A DNA stretch of 64,000 nt from Sphagnum compactum (Eukaryota > Bryophyta > Sphagnopsida > Sphagnales), in the NCBI GenBank assembly GCA_965153455.1, contig OZ234497.1:2046001-2110000 (forward strand), in the 5' to 3' direction. Within the stretch, counting starts at the first letter, position 1; each line of letters starts with the position of its first letter. The notes beneath the pieces are model-generated. The model worked only from the letters and a program-made list of their open reading frames with translations. It was not told where the DNA came from and ran no database searches. The position numbers and the translations under genes were made by a program. Positions 1-8,800 of the stretch are shown piece by piece.

Positions 1-560
1 AAGGCCAAATTCCCAATAGAAATTTCACGATTTTGCCTTGCCCTGACTTCGAATGGACAGTAGCTACTGTTAGCAAGGACGTCAAGTCGAAGGGTGGGAC
101 ACGTGTCGGCGTGCACGCGGGTGCGGGATGGCCTTTCAAGCACCTTCGCGAGCTCCCGCGCATCACATCTCATTAGCAGTTGATCTTAGGCTTTCTAATC
201 TCCAACAAAGTGATTATGCGATGCGATGTGATGCGATCGATCTGCCATGTCGCAGTGCGGATGAGAATCAAGGAACCCAATGATCTGCCTACCTGTTGTC
301 TGCCGGCCAAGAATTTTTTTTAAAAAATTTCAGGCCGCCTCCTCCCATCCCTCCTTGACGGACGGATTCCATGCTCTCGCATCCACACGGTCGCTCTCCG
401 TCATTTTCTGTTTTTCGGAATTCGGTCTACGTTCGATCCGTCCACGTTGCCTTCTGAAGTGAAGCAAAGGGGTTGGGGTCCCGCCGCCCTGCTGCTGCTG
501 ATGTTATTATTCAATTGATATAATCATCAAGGACCTGGGGTGATATTTGATGGCTGTGTG
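1..560. other. Intergenic, no supported gene
   Basis: The stretch is GC-richer than most of the window, especially around 80-150. It has a G-box-like CACGTG near 100 and a 5-mer GATGCGATG-type repetition near 217-240. Short open frames exist but none resembles a known protein. It could be promoter or 5' leader sequence, but I see nothing decisive. Confidence 0.4.
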
Positions 561-662
561 CTATGTCACAATTGTATTTGGACGCATGCACAAGTCAGAG
601 ATTGGCACATCTTCCTGACCCAAAGCTGTGTGCATGCTTGAAACTGATTAGCAGGTGTGTGG

Positions 663-778
663 TTTTGATGATGCAAACATGGCATAAGATGTTCACCATT
701 AATGCAGGTCCAGGCTTTAGAATGTTGTGGAGCACCATCAAAGGTTTCTTAGATCCAGTTTCAATTTCAAAGATCAGT
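663..778 (+). pseudogene. Isolated exon of a SEC14-like (CRAL-TRIO) phosphatidylinositol transfer protein
   Basis: Seen: an open frame reading [20 protein letters not shown] followed by [12 protein letters not shown], ending at a good splice-donor-like GTATGT at 779. Known: plant SFH/SEC14 proteins carry the conserved string [22 protein letters not shown] in the lipid-binding CRAL-TRIO fold, where it lines the ligand pocket. The match is strong over about 35 residues. The residues before it (CVVLMMQTW) no longer resemble the usual YPETL start, and no neighbouring SEC14 exons are found in the next kilobases. I infer a captured or decayed single exon rather than a working gene. An intact gene with very long introns is the alternative, but the region on both sides holds unrelated gene fragments. 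Confidence 0.7.
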
Positions 779-983
779 GTATGTATGAGTGTAGCAGTTG
801 CAAAATTTTCTGGCCATGTAAAATCTTCTACTTTCCTTAATGCAAATATTGTTTTTTATTATTAGTACCTCTGCAGTGTAGTATGTGGATAGTTAGGCAC
901 TGTCTGGTGCAAAGCATCTCAAGGCTGGAATCCAACTGTTTTGAACAGGTTTCATCTCATAAGTCTACATTGCTGCCTTTGAA

Positions 984-1022
984 GAACCATATGAAGAGGT
1001 CCTAGAGTCTGGCATTTTATTT
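984..1022 (+). repeat. 39-bp direct repeat, left copy
   Basis: This segment matches 1459-1497 with a single mismatch (G/A). Read in the same frame both copies give EPYEEVL(E/K)SGILF. The left copy continues upstream in frame as VYIAAFE. The two copies bracket the AVT6-like fragment. Confidence 0.9.
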
Positions 1023-1328
1023 AACCTCCATAAGATCTAAAAAGTGGACAATCATTTCAATGCTGATCTCTGAAAGAACACCCATAAGCAGCATGGTGAG
1101 GAGGCCGATCGACACACCCAAAACGCGCATGGTGGCCGGAAGTGCCATAATCCCTGCCCCAATGACAGTGGTTGCCAGATTGAACACTGAACTTCCAACA
1201 CTGGCGCCTGTAGTAACCGGCAGCTGTTCAAGCCTCTCGTGTTTAACCAGTCTCTCTTCATCATCTGTGCCTGTTAAATGAGGGCTTTGAAGGAGCAGAG
1301 GAAGCTCATCAACTGGCACTTTGTGCAT
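1023..1328 (-). pseudogene. First-exon fragment of an AVT6-like vacuolar/ER amino acid transporter (SLC38/AAAP family)
   Basis: Seen: on the minus strand, a start at 1328 (MHKVPVDELPLLLQ) leads to GASVGSSVFNLATTVIGAGI, then MALPATMRVLGVSIGLLTML and LSEISIEMIVHF, about 96 residues. Known: plant AVT6 transporters open with a short acidic leader and then GASFSGAVFNLATTIIGAGIMALPATMK, the first membrane helix of the AAAP fold, followed by helix 2 ending in a (S/T)(E/D)xSxExL(L/V)RF string. The match is clear for helices 1 and 2. The similarity stops at the left 39-bp direct repeat (984-1022), and no further transporter exons follow on the minus strand. The region 1329-1458 may be its 5' leader. 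I infer a transposed or captured first exon. A real gene whose exon 2 lies off the left edge is possible. Confidence 0.75.
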
Positions 1329-1458
1329 ATTTTCAGAAATTTCAATCAAAGAAACACCTGCTGCGATGAGATTTCTTTGTCAGATTACTGCATCTGTCAG
1401 AAAGCAGGCTATGCAATTATCCTCATCCAGAACCAGCAGATTCACTCACAAAGAAATG

Positions 1459-1497
1459 GAACCATATGAAGAGGTCCTAAAGTCTGGCATTTTATTT
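1459..1497 (+). repeat. 39-bp direct repeat, right copy
   Basis: This is the partner of 984-1022, offset by 475 bp with 38 of 39 bases identical. It reads KEMEPYEEVLKSGILFGH in frame before a stop at 1504. Confidence 0.9.
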
Positions 1498-1580
1498 GGG
1501 CATTGAGTCTAAAATAATGGTGCCTGGAACTGACTTGGGAGGGATGGCAGGTGTAGGAACTTGGTGGCATTGGAACACCA

Positions 1581-1680
1581 ACATTTCAAGTTCTTGATCC
1601 TGAAGGCAAATCTGTTGCCATTTTATGGGGCCAAGATCGGCTAAACATTGTTGCTGATCTTCTTTGTGGCTGGCGCCCTA
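1581..1680 (+). other. Coding-like segment, family not recognised
   Basis: The plus frame reads TFQVLDPEGKSVAILWGQ and then DRLNIVADLLCGW, with residue composition typical of a folded protein. It is about 80 bp past the right 39-bp repeat. It could be an exon of the gene whose last exons lie at 1939-2831, or of the gene that carried EPYEEVL. No splice sites could be fixed with confidence. Confidence 0.3.
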
Positions 1681-1938
1681 GGCTCGGTTGCAGATCACTG
1701 GGTCCACATGCTTCCACAACTTCTAAACTCTTCTCCAAGTCAAAACTTGAAAAGGCGTGGGTGTAGCAAAAGAGCAGGCGCGCTCTTGAAGGGAATGGAG
1801 CAGCAGTTGTGGTTTGGTGGATCTCACAGCCAGCCAGGTGAAGAGAGATGGAAGGAGTGGTGGTGGTTGTGCTTCTTCTTCTTCTCTCGGATCCGAGTGC
1901 TTGGAGAAATCCAGGTTGATCCTGTTGTGTTTTTGCAG

Positions 1939-2831
1939 ATACCCATCTCCTGCAATCCACGGATCTCATCGCCACACCTGGATTTCGAATCAACCACACC
2001 TCAAGCAAACGTATGACACTGCAATCAACCAGAAGAAGGAGCTTGCAGCATACAAGATCCAACATGCTAAGGAAGGTCAAAACGTGAAAACAACTGAACT
2101 TGCAGAACAGGATGAGACAAACAGAATCCTTGCATCTGAGTCAGTGGAGCAATTGGGGTAAGAGTGAAAATACATTCACATATTGATCAATCACATATCA
2201 GTCCATTTCTTTCTCAATGTATCTTGGACCTATAGAAGCAAACGAGCTGTTTTAGTGGTAGAGCAAAGTTGTAACTCTGTGCAAAAAGGAAGGGAACCAC
2301 ATTAAGTGTCTACTGGATCCCGATTTATCTGTATTTGTTCATCAAGTCTATAATGTTAAAGTATGATTGTTGCATTGCATTGGGGTTGTGCATGCTTTGC
2401 ATTGTTACCTTATGACTCTCAGGGCTGCCCAACTTTTGTGATTCAGAAGTGATTCAAATCAGATGACATGACATACCTTACACATCTAAGGTGAAAGTGA
2501 AGATTGTAGTGTCTCCATTTCTGGGGGAAAAGAGAGAGAACAAACTATAGAATTTTGAAGCATGAATTTGAGAAGTTGCATCTCACAACATTGAAAGACT
2601 ATATACTTGAGAGAATATTTTTTGTAATCACTGCGCAGGATTAGCCCTTGCAAAGCAAACTACTGGAGAAACGCAAACCCATTTCTACAGTCAAATCTTC
2701 AAATACAAATTCCAGGAGCTCATGAATCTGCACCACCAATCCAAGAAGCTCTTAGTCAGATCATTGGTCCGAACATGCCCATCTGCCAAGTTGTAACATC
2801 TGAAATCCATAACCTAAACAGGCAGCCATGA
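1939..2831 (+). CDS. Last two exons of an unrecognised gene (3' part)
   Basis: Seen: exon A (1939-2157) follows a clear acceptor (TTTTTGCAG) and ends at a donor GTAAGAG. Its frame reads YDTAINQKKELAAYKIQHAK and, after it, ELAEQDETNRILASESVEQL. Exon B (2639-2831) follows the acceptor CTGCGCAG. Exon A ends in phase 2 and exon B supplies exactly the one missing base, so the frame runs on for 63 codons as GISPCKANYWRNANPFLQSN, later APPIQEALSQIIGPNMP, to TGA at 2829-2831. The joined peptide is about 136 residues. It is hydrophilic, with a helical Lys/Glu-rich first half. I do not recognise the family and assign no function. Upstream exons are uncertain; 1581-1680 is a candidate. The phase match across a 481-bp intron is the main support. 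Confidence 0.55.
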
Positions 2832-3110
2832 AAACAGTAAGAATGCCCTCAGAGTTCAGAAAGGCAAGATTTAGTGAACTTGCAAGTATGAATAAATTTT
2901 CTGCCAAATTGAAAGACTAGAAGAAGCCTCTCCTGCTACCCAACACAAGATAGTGGTGGCTTGAACTCTCTGAACATAATTATTTGGTTTTGTAAAATTT
3001 CATTCCCTGTTACACATTCCAAAAGTGGCTGTTCTTGCCCCTTAATCGCCTGACTTTACCAATAACCTGTGGTTAATTTCAATTTTGTGAGGTAAGTGGA
3101 CTTGCGAGTC

Positions 3111-3165
3111 ATCCACAAGAGGACTTTAGCCACATTTGGTTACAGGTCAGAAAGAAAAGTATAAA
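3111..3165 (+). repeat. Dispersed repeat, copy 1
   Basis: The segment CATCCACAAGAGGACTTTAG and its continuation through GGTTACAGGTCAG resembles 37598-37650 closely (several substitutions). A weaker relative of the GCCAAATTTGG(C/T) part is seen near 36540. It is an old dispersed repeat of unknown class. Confidence 0.6.
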
Positions 3166-3206
3166 ACTTTTGGAACCCCCTCTAAGCACTCGGCTAACCA
3201 TACACA

Positions 3207-4170
3207 CACCTGTGCATTATGCACGGGGCTCAAACTAGTTACATATAGTAAAGGACATCGGAACGAAATGAAGCTTTCCATCCATCCATCCGTCCATCAT
3301 CCGTCTCATCATCCATCCAAACAGAACAAATATATATTTTAAAAAGGGAAAAAACTAGAAAAAAATAAAAACAGAAAAACACTTTAACAATTAGAAACTT
3401 TCTTTAAACACTTAAACATGAAACAAAAAAGAGAAATACAGTAAAATACTTTTAAAAGAAAATTAAAAAATAGAGGACAAAAAATAAGAAACAAAGCAGA
3501 GAGCAAAAGAAAGAGAAAAAAAACCATAATTGAAAAAAAAATGAGGTTTGTCTTCTTTTTCCAAACTTCAAACCTGCATCTAATCAAACAAAAATAAAAA
3601 AGTTTTTTTAAATTATTTTTATTATAAAACATATTAGAAAAACTTGATTTTTTTTGGAAAAGAAAATAGAAACTAAATAAATAAATAAACGCATAAAAAA
3701 AGAAAAAGAAAAAAGAAAGACAAAATAAGAATAGAAAAAAATAAAACACGAAACCAACATAAACAAAAAAAAGTAAAAACACAAAAACTATAAAAAAGGA
3801 TTGGGAACAAATGAAACAAGGAAAGGGAAATACAGTAAAATCATTTTAAAAGAAAAAAATTACAAAAAAGAAGAAAGCAAATAAAGAGTAGAAAATAAAA
3901 TTAAAAAAACTTGTAATAATGAAGAAAACCCTACTTGAAAAAGAATGAGGTGTGTCTTCTTTCTCCAAACTTCAAACTTGCATCCAAATAAACAAAAATA
4001 CAAAAGTGAAAAAGAAACACTTTCTTTTTATTATACAAAATAATAATAAAAACAGAAAACACATAAAAATAAAAATAAAAAAAGATAAAAGGTTAAAAAA
4101 AAAACTAAAACATGAACCAAACATTGTTGAAATAACACACCTGTGCATTAGGCACGGGGTTCAAACTAGT
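3207..4170 (+). repeat. A-rich element bounded by near-palindromic GTGCAT motifs, with internal tandem duplication
   Basis: CACCTGTGCATTATGCACGG, followed by GGCTCAAACTAGT, at 3207-3238 recurs as CACCTGTGCATTAGGCACGG, then GGTTCAAACTAGT, at about 4138-4170. Between them two roughly 400-bp A-rich units are related. GAAATACAGTAAAAT occurs near 3433 and 3829. TGTCTTCTTT(T/C)TCCAAACTT occurs near 3549 and 3953. GTGCATTATGCAC is almost its own reverse complement. Confidence 0.6.
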
Positions 4171-4827
4171 ATGTACAATAAAATATGTTTGTCAAAAAAT
4201 TGAAGCTCAGGGTCCCACCTAGATCTAGTACTAGATCTAGAACAAGCTGGAAAATTATAAATTCTAGCTTGAAAATAATTCCTGTATTTCTACCTTCAAG
4301 ATATTATAATAATTTCTGAAGAACCAAACTAGTAGTCTAGTTATTCCAGATCTAATTAATTGATTGATTAATAAATTAAGTTCTAGGCATGAGCATTGAG
4401 CTGCAATGTGGTAATTTGGAGAATTGTAATGCAAAAAGACATATTTGCCTGGATCATCTAGAGCTAGTATATAATCCGCATTAAAGAAATGAAAGATGAT
4501 TATACATAAATTTAAGTTGCAGTTGAATGATCATCATGAGCTGATCATTATTCTCAACATGGAAGAATGAATGAGCAGATTCTGATCAGTCAGTGGATGC
4601 AGGAGGAATTTCACTACTCAGATTGCAAAAACAATCAAGTTAGACTAATTGTGTTCTTTGATGATCAGTGATAATGTAAACTTGTAATGAATTTGGTTGC
4701 AGAATAATTGCAGCTGCAACTGTAGAAGAAATTGTTGCAACCCAAAACACCAAAAACAATACAGTTGTTGTACGTAGTAGCTGCAGCAGATTGCAACAGA
4801 CCCTGCTGCATGCTGCTCCACTACTCC

Positions 4828-5451
4828 TCAGATATCAATCACAAGAGTAGTTTTTCCCATTGCAGAGCTGCTTTCTGCAAGGGCCGGGCGCTGCAGGAAG
4901 AGAAGGCTCATCACGATATGAGCCTCGCTGCTTCTGCTGCTGCAGCTAAGTATATATTTTCCTGTTTCAGGTAGTCTCTTAGGCGGCTTCCAACGTGAGG
5001 AGCCGCCGTCCGGAACAGAAATTATCAACGAGTTTCTTTTAGGCGGCCTCCAACCTGAGGAGCCGCCGTCTGGGACAGAGATGATTGTAAACGAGTTTTG
5101 ATCTTTGGGTGGTCTCCAACCTGAGGAGCCGCCGTCTGGGACAGAGATGATTATAAACGAGTTTTGATCTTTGGGTGGTCTCCAACCCGAGGAGCCGCCG
5201 TCTGGGACAGAGACGATTATTAACGTGTTTTGATCTTTAGGTGGTCTCCAACCTGAGGAGCCGCCGTCTGGGACAAAGATTATGAAGTTAAACGAGTTTC
5301 CATTGCCGATGGTGGGGACCCATGAAGAGTCGTGTACACCATGCAGATGAACCTGCTTCCATGCATCATCGAGCTTCTCCAATGCGTGATGATCATCATA
5401 GTTTTTCATCTTTCTACCAACGTTGAGCAGTATAAGTGTGATAGAAAACAT
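4828..5451 (-). CDS. Hypothetical repeat protein with five copies of a VPDGGSSGWRPPK core
   Basis: Seen: a 207-codon open frame. The N-terminal part reads MKNYDDHHALEKLDDAWKQ and HGVHDSSWVPTIGNGNSF. Five tandem units follow, four with core VPDGGSSGWRPPK and the last with VPDGGSSRWKPPK, separated by variable spacers such as DQNSFIIIS. The tail is serine-rich. The units are 66, 66, 66 and 60 bp plus a partial one, so the frame is kept. Within the core most base changes are silent (GTT/GTC, CCG/CCA, TCA/TCG, CCT/CCC). The silent changes do not settle the strand, because plus-strand reading (GGLQPEEPPSGTEMI) has aligned wobble positions. That reading, however, has TGA at the end of three units. 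No signal peptide is obvious; a splice acceptor just before the second Met is possible. It could be a multi-copy peptide precursor, a structural repeat protein, or a non-coding minisatellite. Function is unknown. Confidence 0.4.
   Translation of the reverse strand: MFSITLILLNVGRKMKNYDDHHALEKLDDAWKQVHLHGVHDSSWVPTIGNGNSFNFIIFVPDGGSSGWRPPKDQNTLIIVSVPDGGSSGWRPPKDQNSFIIISVPDGGSSGWRPPKDQNSFTIISVPDGGSSGWRPPKRNSLIISVPDGGSSRWKPPKRLPETGKYILSCSSRSSEAHIVMSLLFLQRPALAESSSAMGKTTLVIDI
4981..5300. repeat. Minisatellite, 60-66 bp units, 5 copies
   Basis: Units start at 4981, 5041, 5107, 5173 and 5239 (AGGCGG / GGGTGG / AGGTGG starts). The first is 60 bp, the next three 66 bp, and the last diverges after about 60 bp. 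Unit length is always a multiple of three. The core AACCTGAGGAGCCGCCGTC is nearly invariant and the spacer varies. Confidence 0.9.
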
Positions 5452-5684
5452 GCAGAAATTTGTTTTGGGTGAGATTTAATTGGAGGTGATGATGCTTGAA
5501 CGTGTACGTACTGCTTGCAGATTGCTCCGGATTATTCGCGGCAGTCCTGTAGATGGAAGATGCAAACATAGATCAATATGAAGATCAACAGATATAATAT
5601 TATAGAGTCAAGAATTGCAGAGTTCAAGATCTGTGAGTTAAGCTTTGACTCGATGCGGTTTCTTGTATGGGAAGACTATTCTAA

Positions 5685-5834
5685 TTGCTAGTTGAAATTG
5701 TAGAGCTGTTTGTCTTCGGAGGTGGGGAATGCATCACAAATTGTAGCAAAACTTACGACAACCAAAGAGAAGAACTTGCAGAGAAGGTTGACTCCCTGAA
5801 CTCAACAGCTCGCGGCTACAAGGAATATCTATAA
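5685..5834 (+). other. Short coding-like frame, family not recognised
   Basis: The plus frame reads LLVEIVELFVFGGGECITNC, then SKTYDNQREELAEKVDSLNS, then TARGYKEYL and TAA at 5832. The composition is that of a folded protein with a helical second half. A further short coding-like run, EFKICELSFDSMRFLVWEDY, lies just upstream at 5620-5679 in another frame. A third frame at 5907-6131 (GPSTPTKAAKEQLDDIICF) lies downstream. They may be exons or decayed pieces of one plus-strand gene opposite the repeat frame at 4828-5451. I do not recognise the family. Confidence 0.3.
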
Positions 5835-6336
5835 ATTTTTAGACTAAGAACAAGGATGTGTGATGCACGATAAAAAAATTTAGAAGAACCGTATGTCACG
5901 TGAAGAATGATGATGCAGTTGGAAAGCGAGATTGGGGCTGAACTTACTGGATCAATCGATCAAGCTGTTGCAGCAAAAACTAGCCGGCTAGCTGTAAAAG
6001 GACCGTCAACACCCACCAAAGCTGCAAAGGAGCAGCTTGATGATATAATATGCTTCAACTCTTGCTGCTTCAATACTGGTGATGAAGAGAACAATAAATT
6101 CTTGCGATACGCCAGCACCAACAGCTTCTAATATTAGAGCGGAAACTAATTACCGTAGGACCAAAGAATTGCTCGCTAATTTGGAAGAAGTGATCGAAGA
6201 GAAACCATGCAAAAGATGATCAGAGACGCAAATGCAATTGTGTGTGACCAATTGATAGATCAATGAGTCTATTTATACATGATTCACCGCTAGAAGCTGC
6301 AGGTACTAGTCCTCTTTTTTCCCAGCCCTTTCTTCT

Positions 6337-6400
6337 TTCATTCATTCATTCATTCATTCATTCTTTCTTTCTTTCTTTCTTTATATCTTTCTTTCTTTCT
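6337..6400. repeat. Microsatellites (TTCA)n then (TTTC)n
   Basis: About six TTCA units are followed directly by TTTC units with one interruption. Further CTTT-rich sequence follows to 6430. Confidence 0.95.
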
Positions 6401-6716
6401 GCTTGGGATGATGACACGTTCTTTCTTTCTTTTTTCTTCGAATACGTGTGACCGACAGGAACAACAGTTCCCACGAAAGCAAATCAAGATCACCCACCGA
6501 GACGTGAGACGATGTTTCTTGTTCATCACGCGCGAGCAAGCAGCAAGAGACAGGAGAGAGAAATTAGTAAAGTGGTGCAGATTTCCTTCCTTCCTATGGT
6601 GCAGAACTTTTCGCGACTTTCCCTTTGTTTTCTTCATTCAAAATGGGTCCCGCACAGTTGCAACTGTCTTTCTTTCTTTCTGTGCAATCACCTCTCTGCA
6701 AATCTCTCGAAGTTCC

Positions 6717-6752
6717 TCTCTCCGTCCGTCCGTCCGTCTCTCTCTCTCTCTC
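6717..6752. repeat. Microsatellites (TCCG)n then (TC)n
   Basis: Four to five TCCG units run into a TC dinucleotide tract. The pyrimidine-rich stretch ends about 110 bp before an ATGGCTAATGAA at 6870 that has a plant-like start context. No credible coding exon follows it. Confidence 0.9.
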
Positions 6753-7720
6753 TTTTCGTGCTCTCTCTCTGGCGAGACCGGCAAGCAGAGTCATTTCTTC
6801 GTCCTCAAGCAAACAAAGCACAACGAAATAGTGTTGAAAATAATAAGAATAAGAATACGAAGAGAATAATGGCTAATGAAGTTCATGAAAGAAGCCCGTT
6901 GGTTGGTTGGTGCCTCCGCCTCCTACAATGCCACATTCCTCTTTCTTTCAAGTTTCCATTTGTTCTGAACAATCTCATTTGCCATAAAGGGGGGTTTTCT
7001 TTTTTTTCCACAATTAAGTACACATTTATTTTGAATTTATGTACTTATTCAAATTTTGGTAAAATATATATACATGTATAATTGATGATTGCTGCTTGAG
7101 CAACAAATTCACAAAATTTTATTTTAATAAAAATCACCTGCACAAGTCTACTAAAGGACAAGAGAGCACCTAGCTAGCTAGCTAGCTATACGTGTGTTGT
7201 AGTGTGTACTTAGCTACTTTCCTGTCCCAAATTCCAAATTCCAAGAGAGGAAAGGCTTTTTGTCTATACAGACAGGGTTAACAATTTTGTTTGTCAGTTT
7301 TTGTCAGGTTTTTGGTGGAACTTGTTGGCCAGGCTGAACCAATAAAGTCCCCAAATTCTAGGAGGAAACCTCCATTTTTAACCATGGTACCAGTGTGGGT
7401 GTGCTACTATTTCACCCAAGGCCAACTCTGGTTACTACTGTAATCAATTTGTTGGGCTCAAGATTTTTGCTGTTCACAATGTGTTCCCATCAAATTCTCA
7501 AGGGGTTCTCATCAAGTTCCCAATGTGTTTCTCAAGATGTTTCCACTAGCATCACACTCTACCCCTCATGGCAAGTTCCAATTTTCGGATTCAGACCAGC
7601 AAAGGAATGTTGGGTGCAGCTCTCCAAAAGATGAACTCCTCGTTCACACTAATATGAGGTAAACATTCCTCAAAATGTGAGACCAAATGAAAATTTCATG
7701 AATCCCTAATCTCTCCCTTC
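6753..7720. other. Intergenic, no supported gene
   Basis: The region contains a short (AGCT)n run near 7171-7188 and otherwise unremarkable AT-rich sequence. The open frame from 6870 (MANEVHERSPLVGWCLRLL) is short and matches nothing I know. It may be a leader exon, but no partner exon was found. Confidence 0.4.
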
Positions 7721-7721
7721 A

Positions 7722-8040
7722 ATCTCAATGGTGAATTAAGAGATGGCCTTTGACAAATGACTTTTCAAGCCCCAAAGAAAAGATTCATCTCAATGGTGTC
7801 ATGTGGCACCTTTTGACAAATGACTTTTTAAGCCCCAAAGAAGAAGATTAATCTCAATGGTGAATTAAGTGGCCCCCTTTTGACAAATGACTTTCAAAGC
7901 CCCAAAGAAGAAGATTCATTTCAATGCTGAATTAAGTGGGCCCCCTTTTGACAAATGACTTTCAAAGCCCCAAAGAAGAAGAAGAAGAATTTCAATGCTG
8001 ATTTTAAGTGACCCCCTTTGACAAAGGATTTCAAACTCGT
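7722..8040. repeat. Minisatellite, about 64-71 bp units, 5 copies
   Basis: Units begin with AT(C/T)TCAATGGTGAATTAAG at 7722, 7787, 7851, 7918 and 7989. Each contains TTTGACAAATGACTTT and AAGCCCCAAAGAA. Unit length grows through an expanding GAA tract at the end. No reading frame is conserved. Confidence 0.9.
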
Positions 8041-8190
8041 GTCCATCCAACCAATCTGAGCATGAGATGCCTCTCAACAACCGGCTATGTTCTAGATAAG
8101 GGTATTTAAAGTTATGGTCAATTGGGATGGAATGTAATGTAGGCAAGCAAGAAAGGCATTTGGTGGCTACTAGGTAGGTAGTAGACACAT

Positions 8191-8235
8191 ATGAATGGTT
8201 AGTTCATAGCTAACCATTCATGGTTTAGGGTTTAG
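8191..8235. repeat. Hairpin with 12-bp arms plus telomere-like TTTAGGGTTTAG
   Basis: ATGAATGGTTAG (8191-8202) pairs perfectly with CTAACCATTCAT (8210-8221) around a 7-base loop. It is followed at 8224 by TTTAGGGTTTAG and a third related GGTTAGCTA at 8253. The TTTAGGG part resembles plant telo-box/interstitial telomere sequence. Confidence 0.7.
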
Positions 8236-8465
8236 CTAACCAACCGTTCATGGTTAGCTATTGCACAGGTATACAGTGAGAAAGGACATCCTGTCCATAC
8301 TGCTGGGTGCTGTGGGTTTCACTCTGGCTGGTAAGTTGCTTGGCAACACAGGTTACTGCAAGCAAAAAATTATCATGCACAGCCACAACACACAATCTAT
8401 GATCATGTGGGAAGAAGAGAGAGAAAGAGAGACTTACTTATTTTATATTCTTGGTACATACTAAC

Positions 8466-8800
8466 CCAAGACTTTTTAGTTCAAGCCAACTGGTTTGCCA
8501 TGCAAAATACAGCAAGGTTCATAACATGTTATGTTCCCAGTAAGTACTAAACAGAAGACTTTTAAGTTCAAGCCAGTTTGCAATGCAAAACACAGCAAGG
8601 ATACAGCTCCGTGTGGAAATCTTTGCATCCTTGTACTTCTTAATTCTTGATTGGCTTCAGTAAAAAGGGGGTCTGTTTCAATCTTCATGGGAAGGAAACA
8701 CTACTACCCAATATGGTGCAATTCACTAGTCCTTGTTGTCCAGTGGACCACTAGGTCCTAGGTCCTGAACAAAGGGGTCTGTTTCAATCTTCAAAAAAAC
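8466..8800. repeat. Local duplications
   Basis: AAGACTTTTTAGTTCAAGCC with following CAATGCAAAACACAGCAAGG-type sequence occurs at 8468-8517 and again at 8552-8600. GGGGTCTGTTTCAATCTTC occurs at 8667-8685 and 8775-8793. Period and identity suggest small segmental slippage events. No gene is seen. Confidence 0.7.

Larger units (their letters stand above)
2832..4827. other. A-rich, repeat-filled intergenic stretch
   Basis: After about 3300 the plus strand is strongly A-rich. It contains a partial tandem duplication and two copies of a near-palindromic GTGCATTATGCAC-type motif, described separately. Long open frames here (for example a Phe-rich frame on the minus strand at 3384-3782) are by-products of the A/T bias. 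No gene is supported. Confidence 0.6.

Noticed and set aside
2252-2275. tRNA-like TTTTAGTGGTAGAGCAA
   Set aside because: It resembles a tRNA D-arm, but no matching acceptor stem, anticodon arm or TTCGA T-loop follows at the right spacing.
3384-3782. 132-codon Phe-rich minus-strand frame
   Set aside because: It is composed almost wholly of Phe/Leu/Lys from A-rich repeat DNA; no domain.
4981-5300. CRISPR-like array of 66-bp units
   Set aside because: The units are contiguous minisatellite repeats with variable tails, not short repeats separated by unique spacers, and the genome is eukaryotic.
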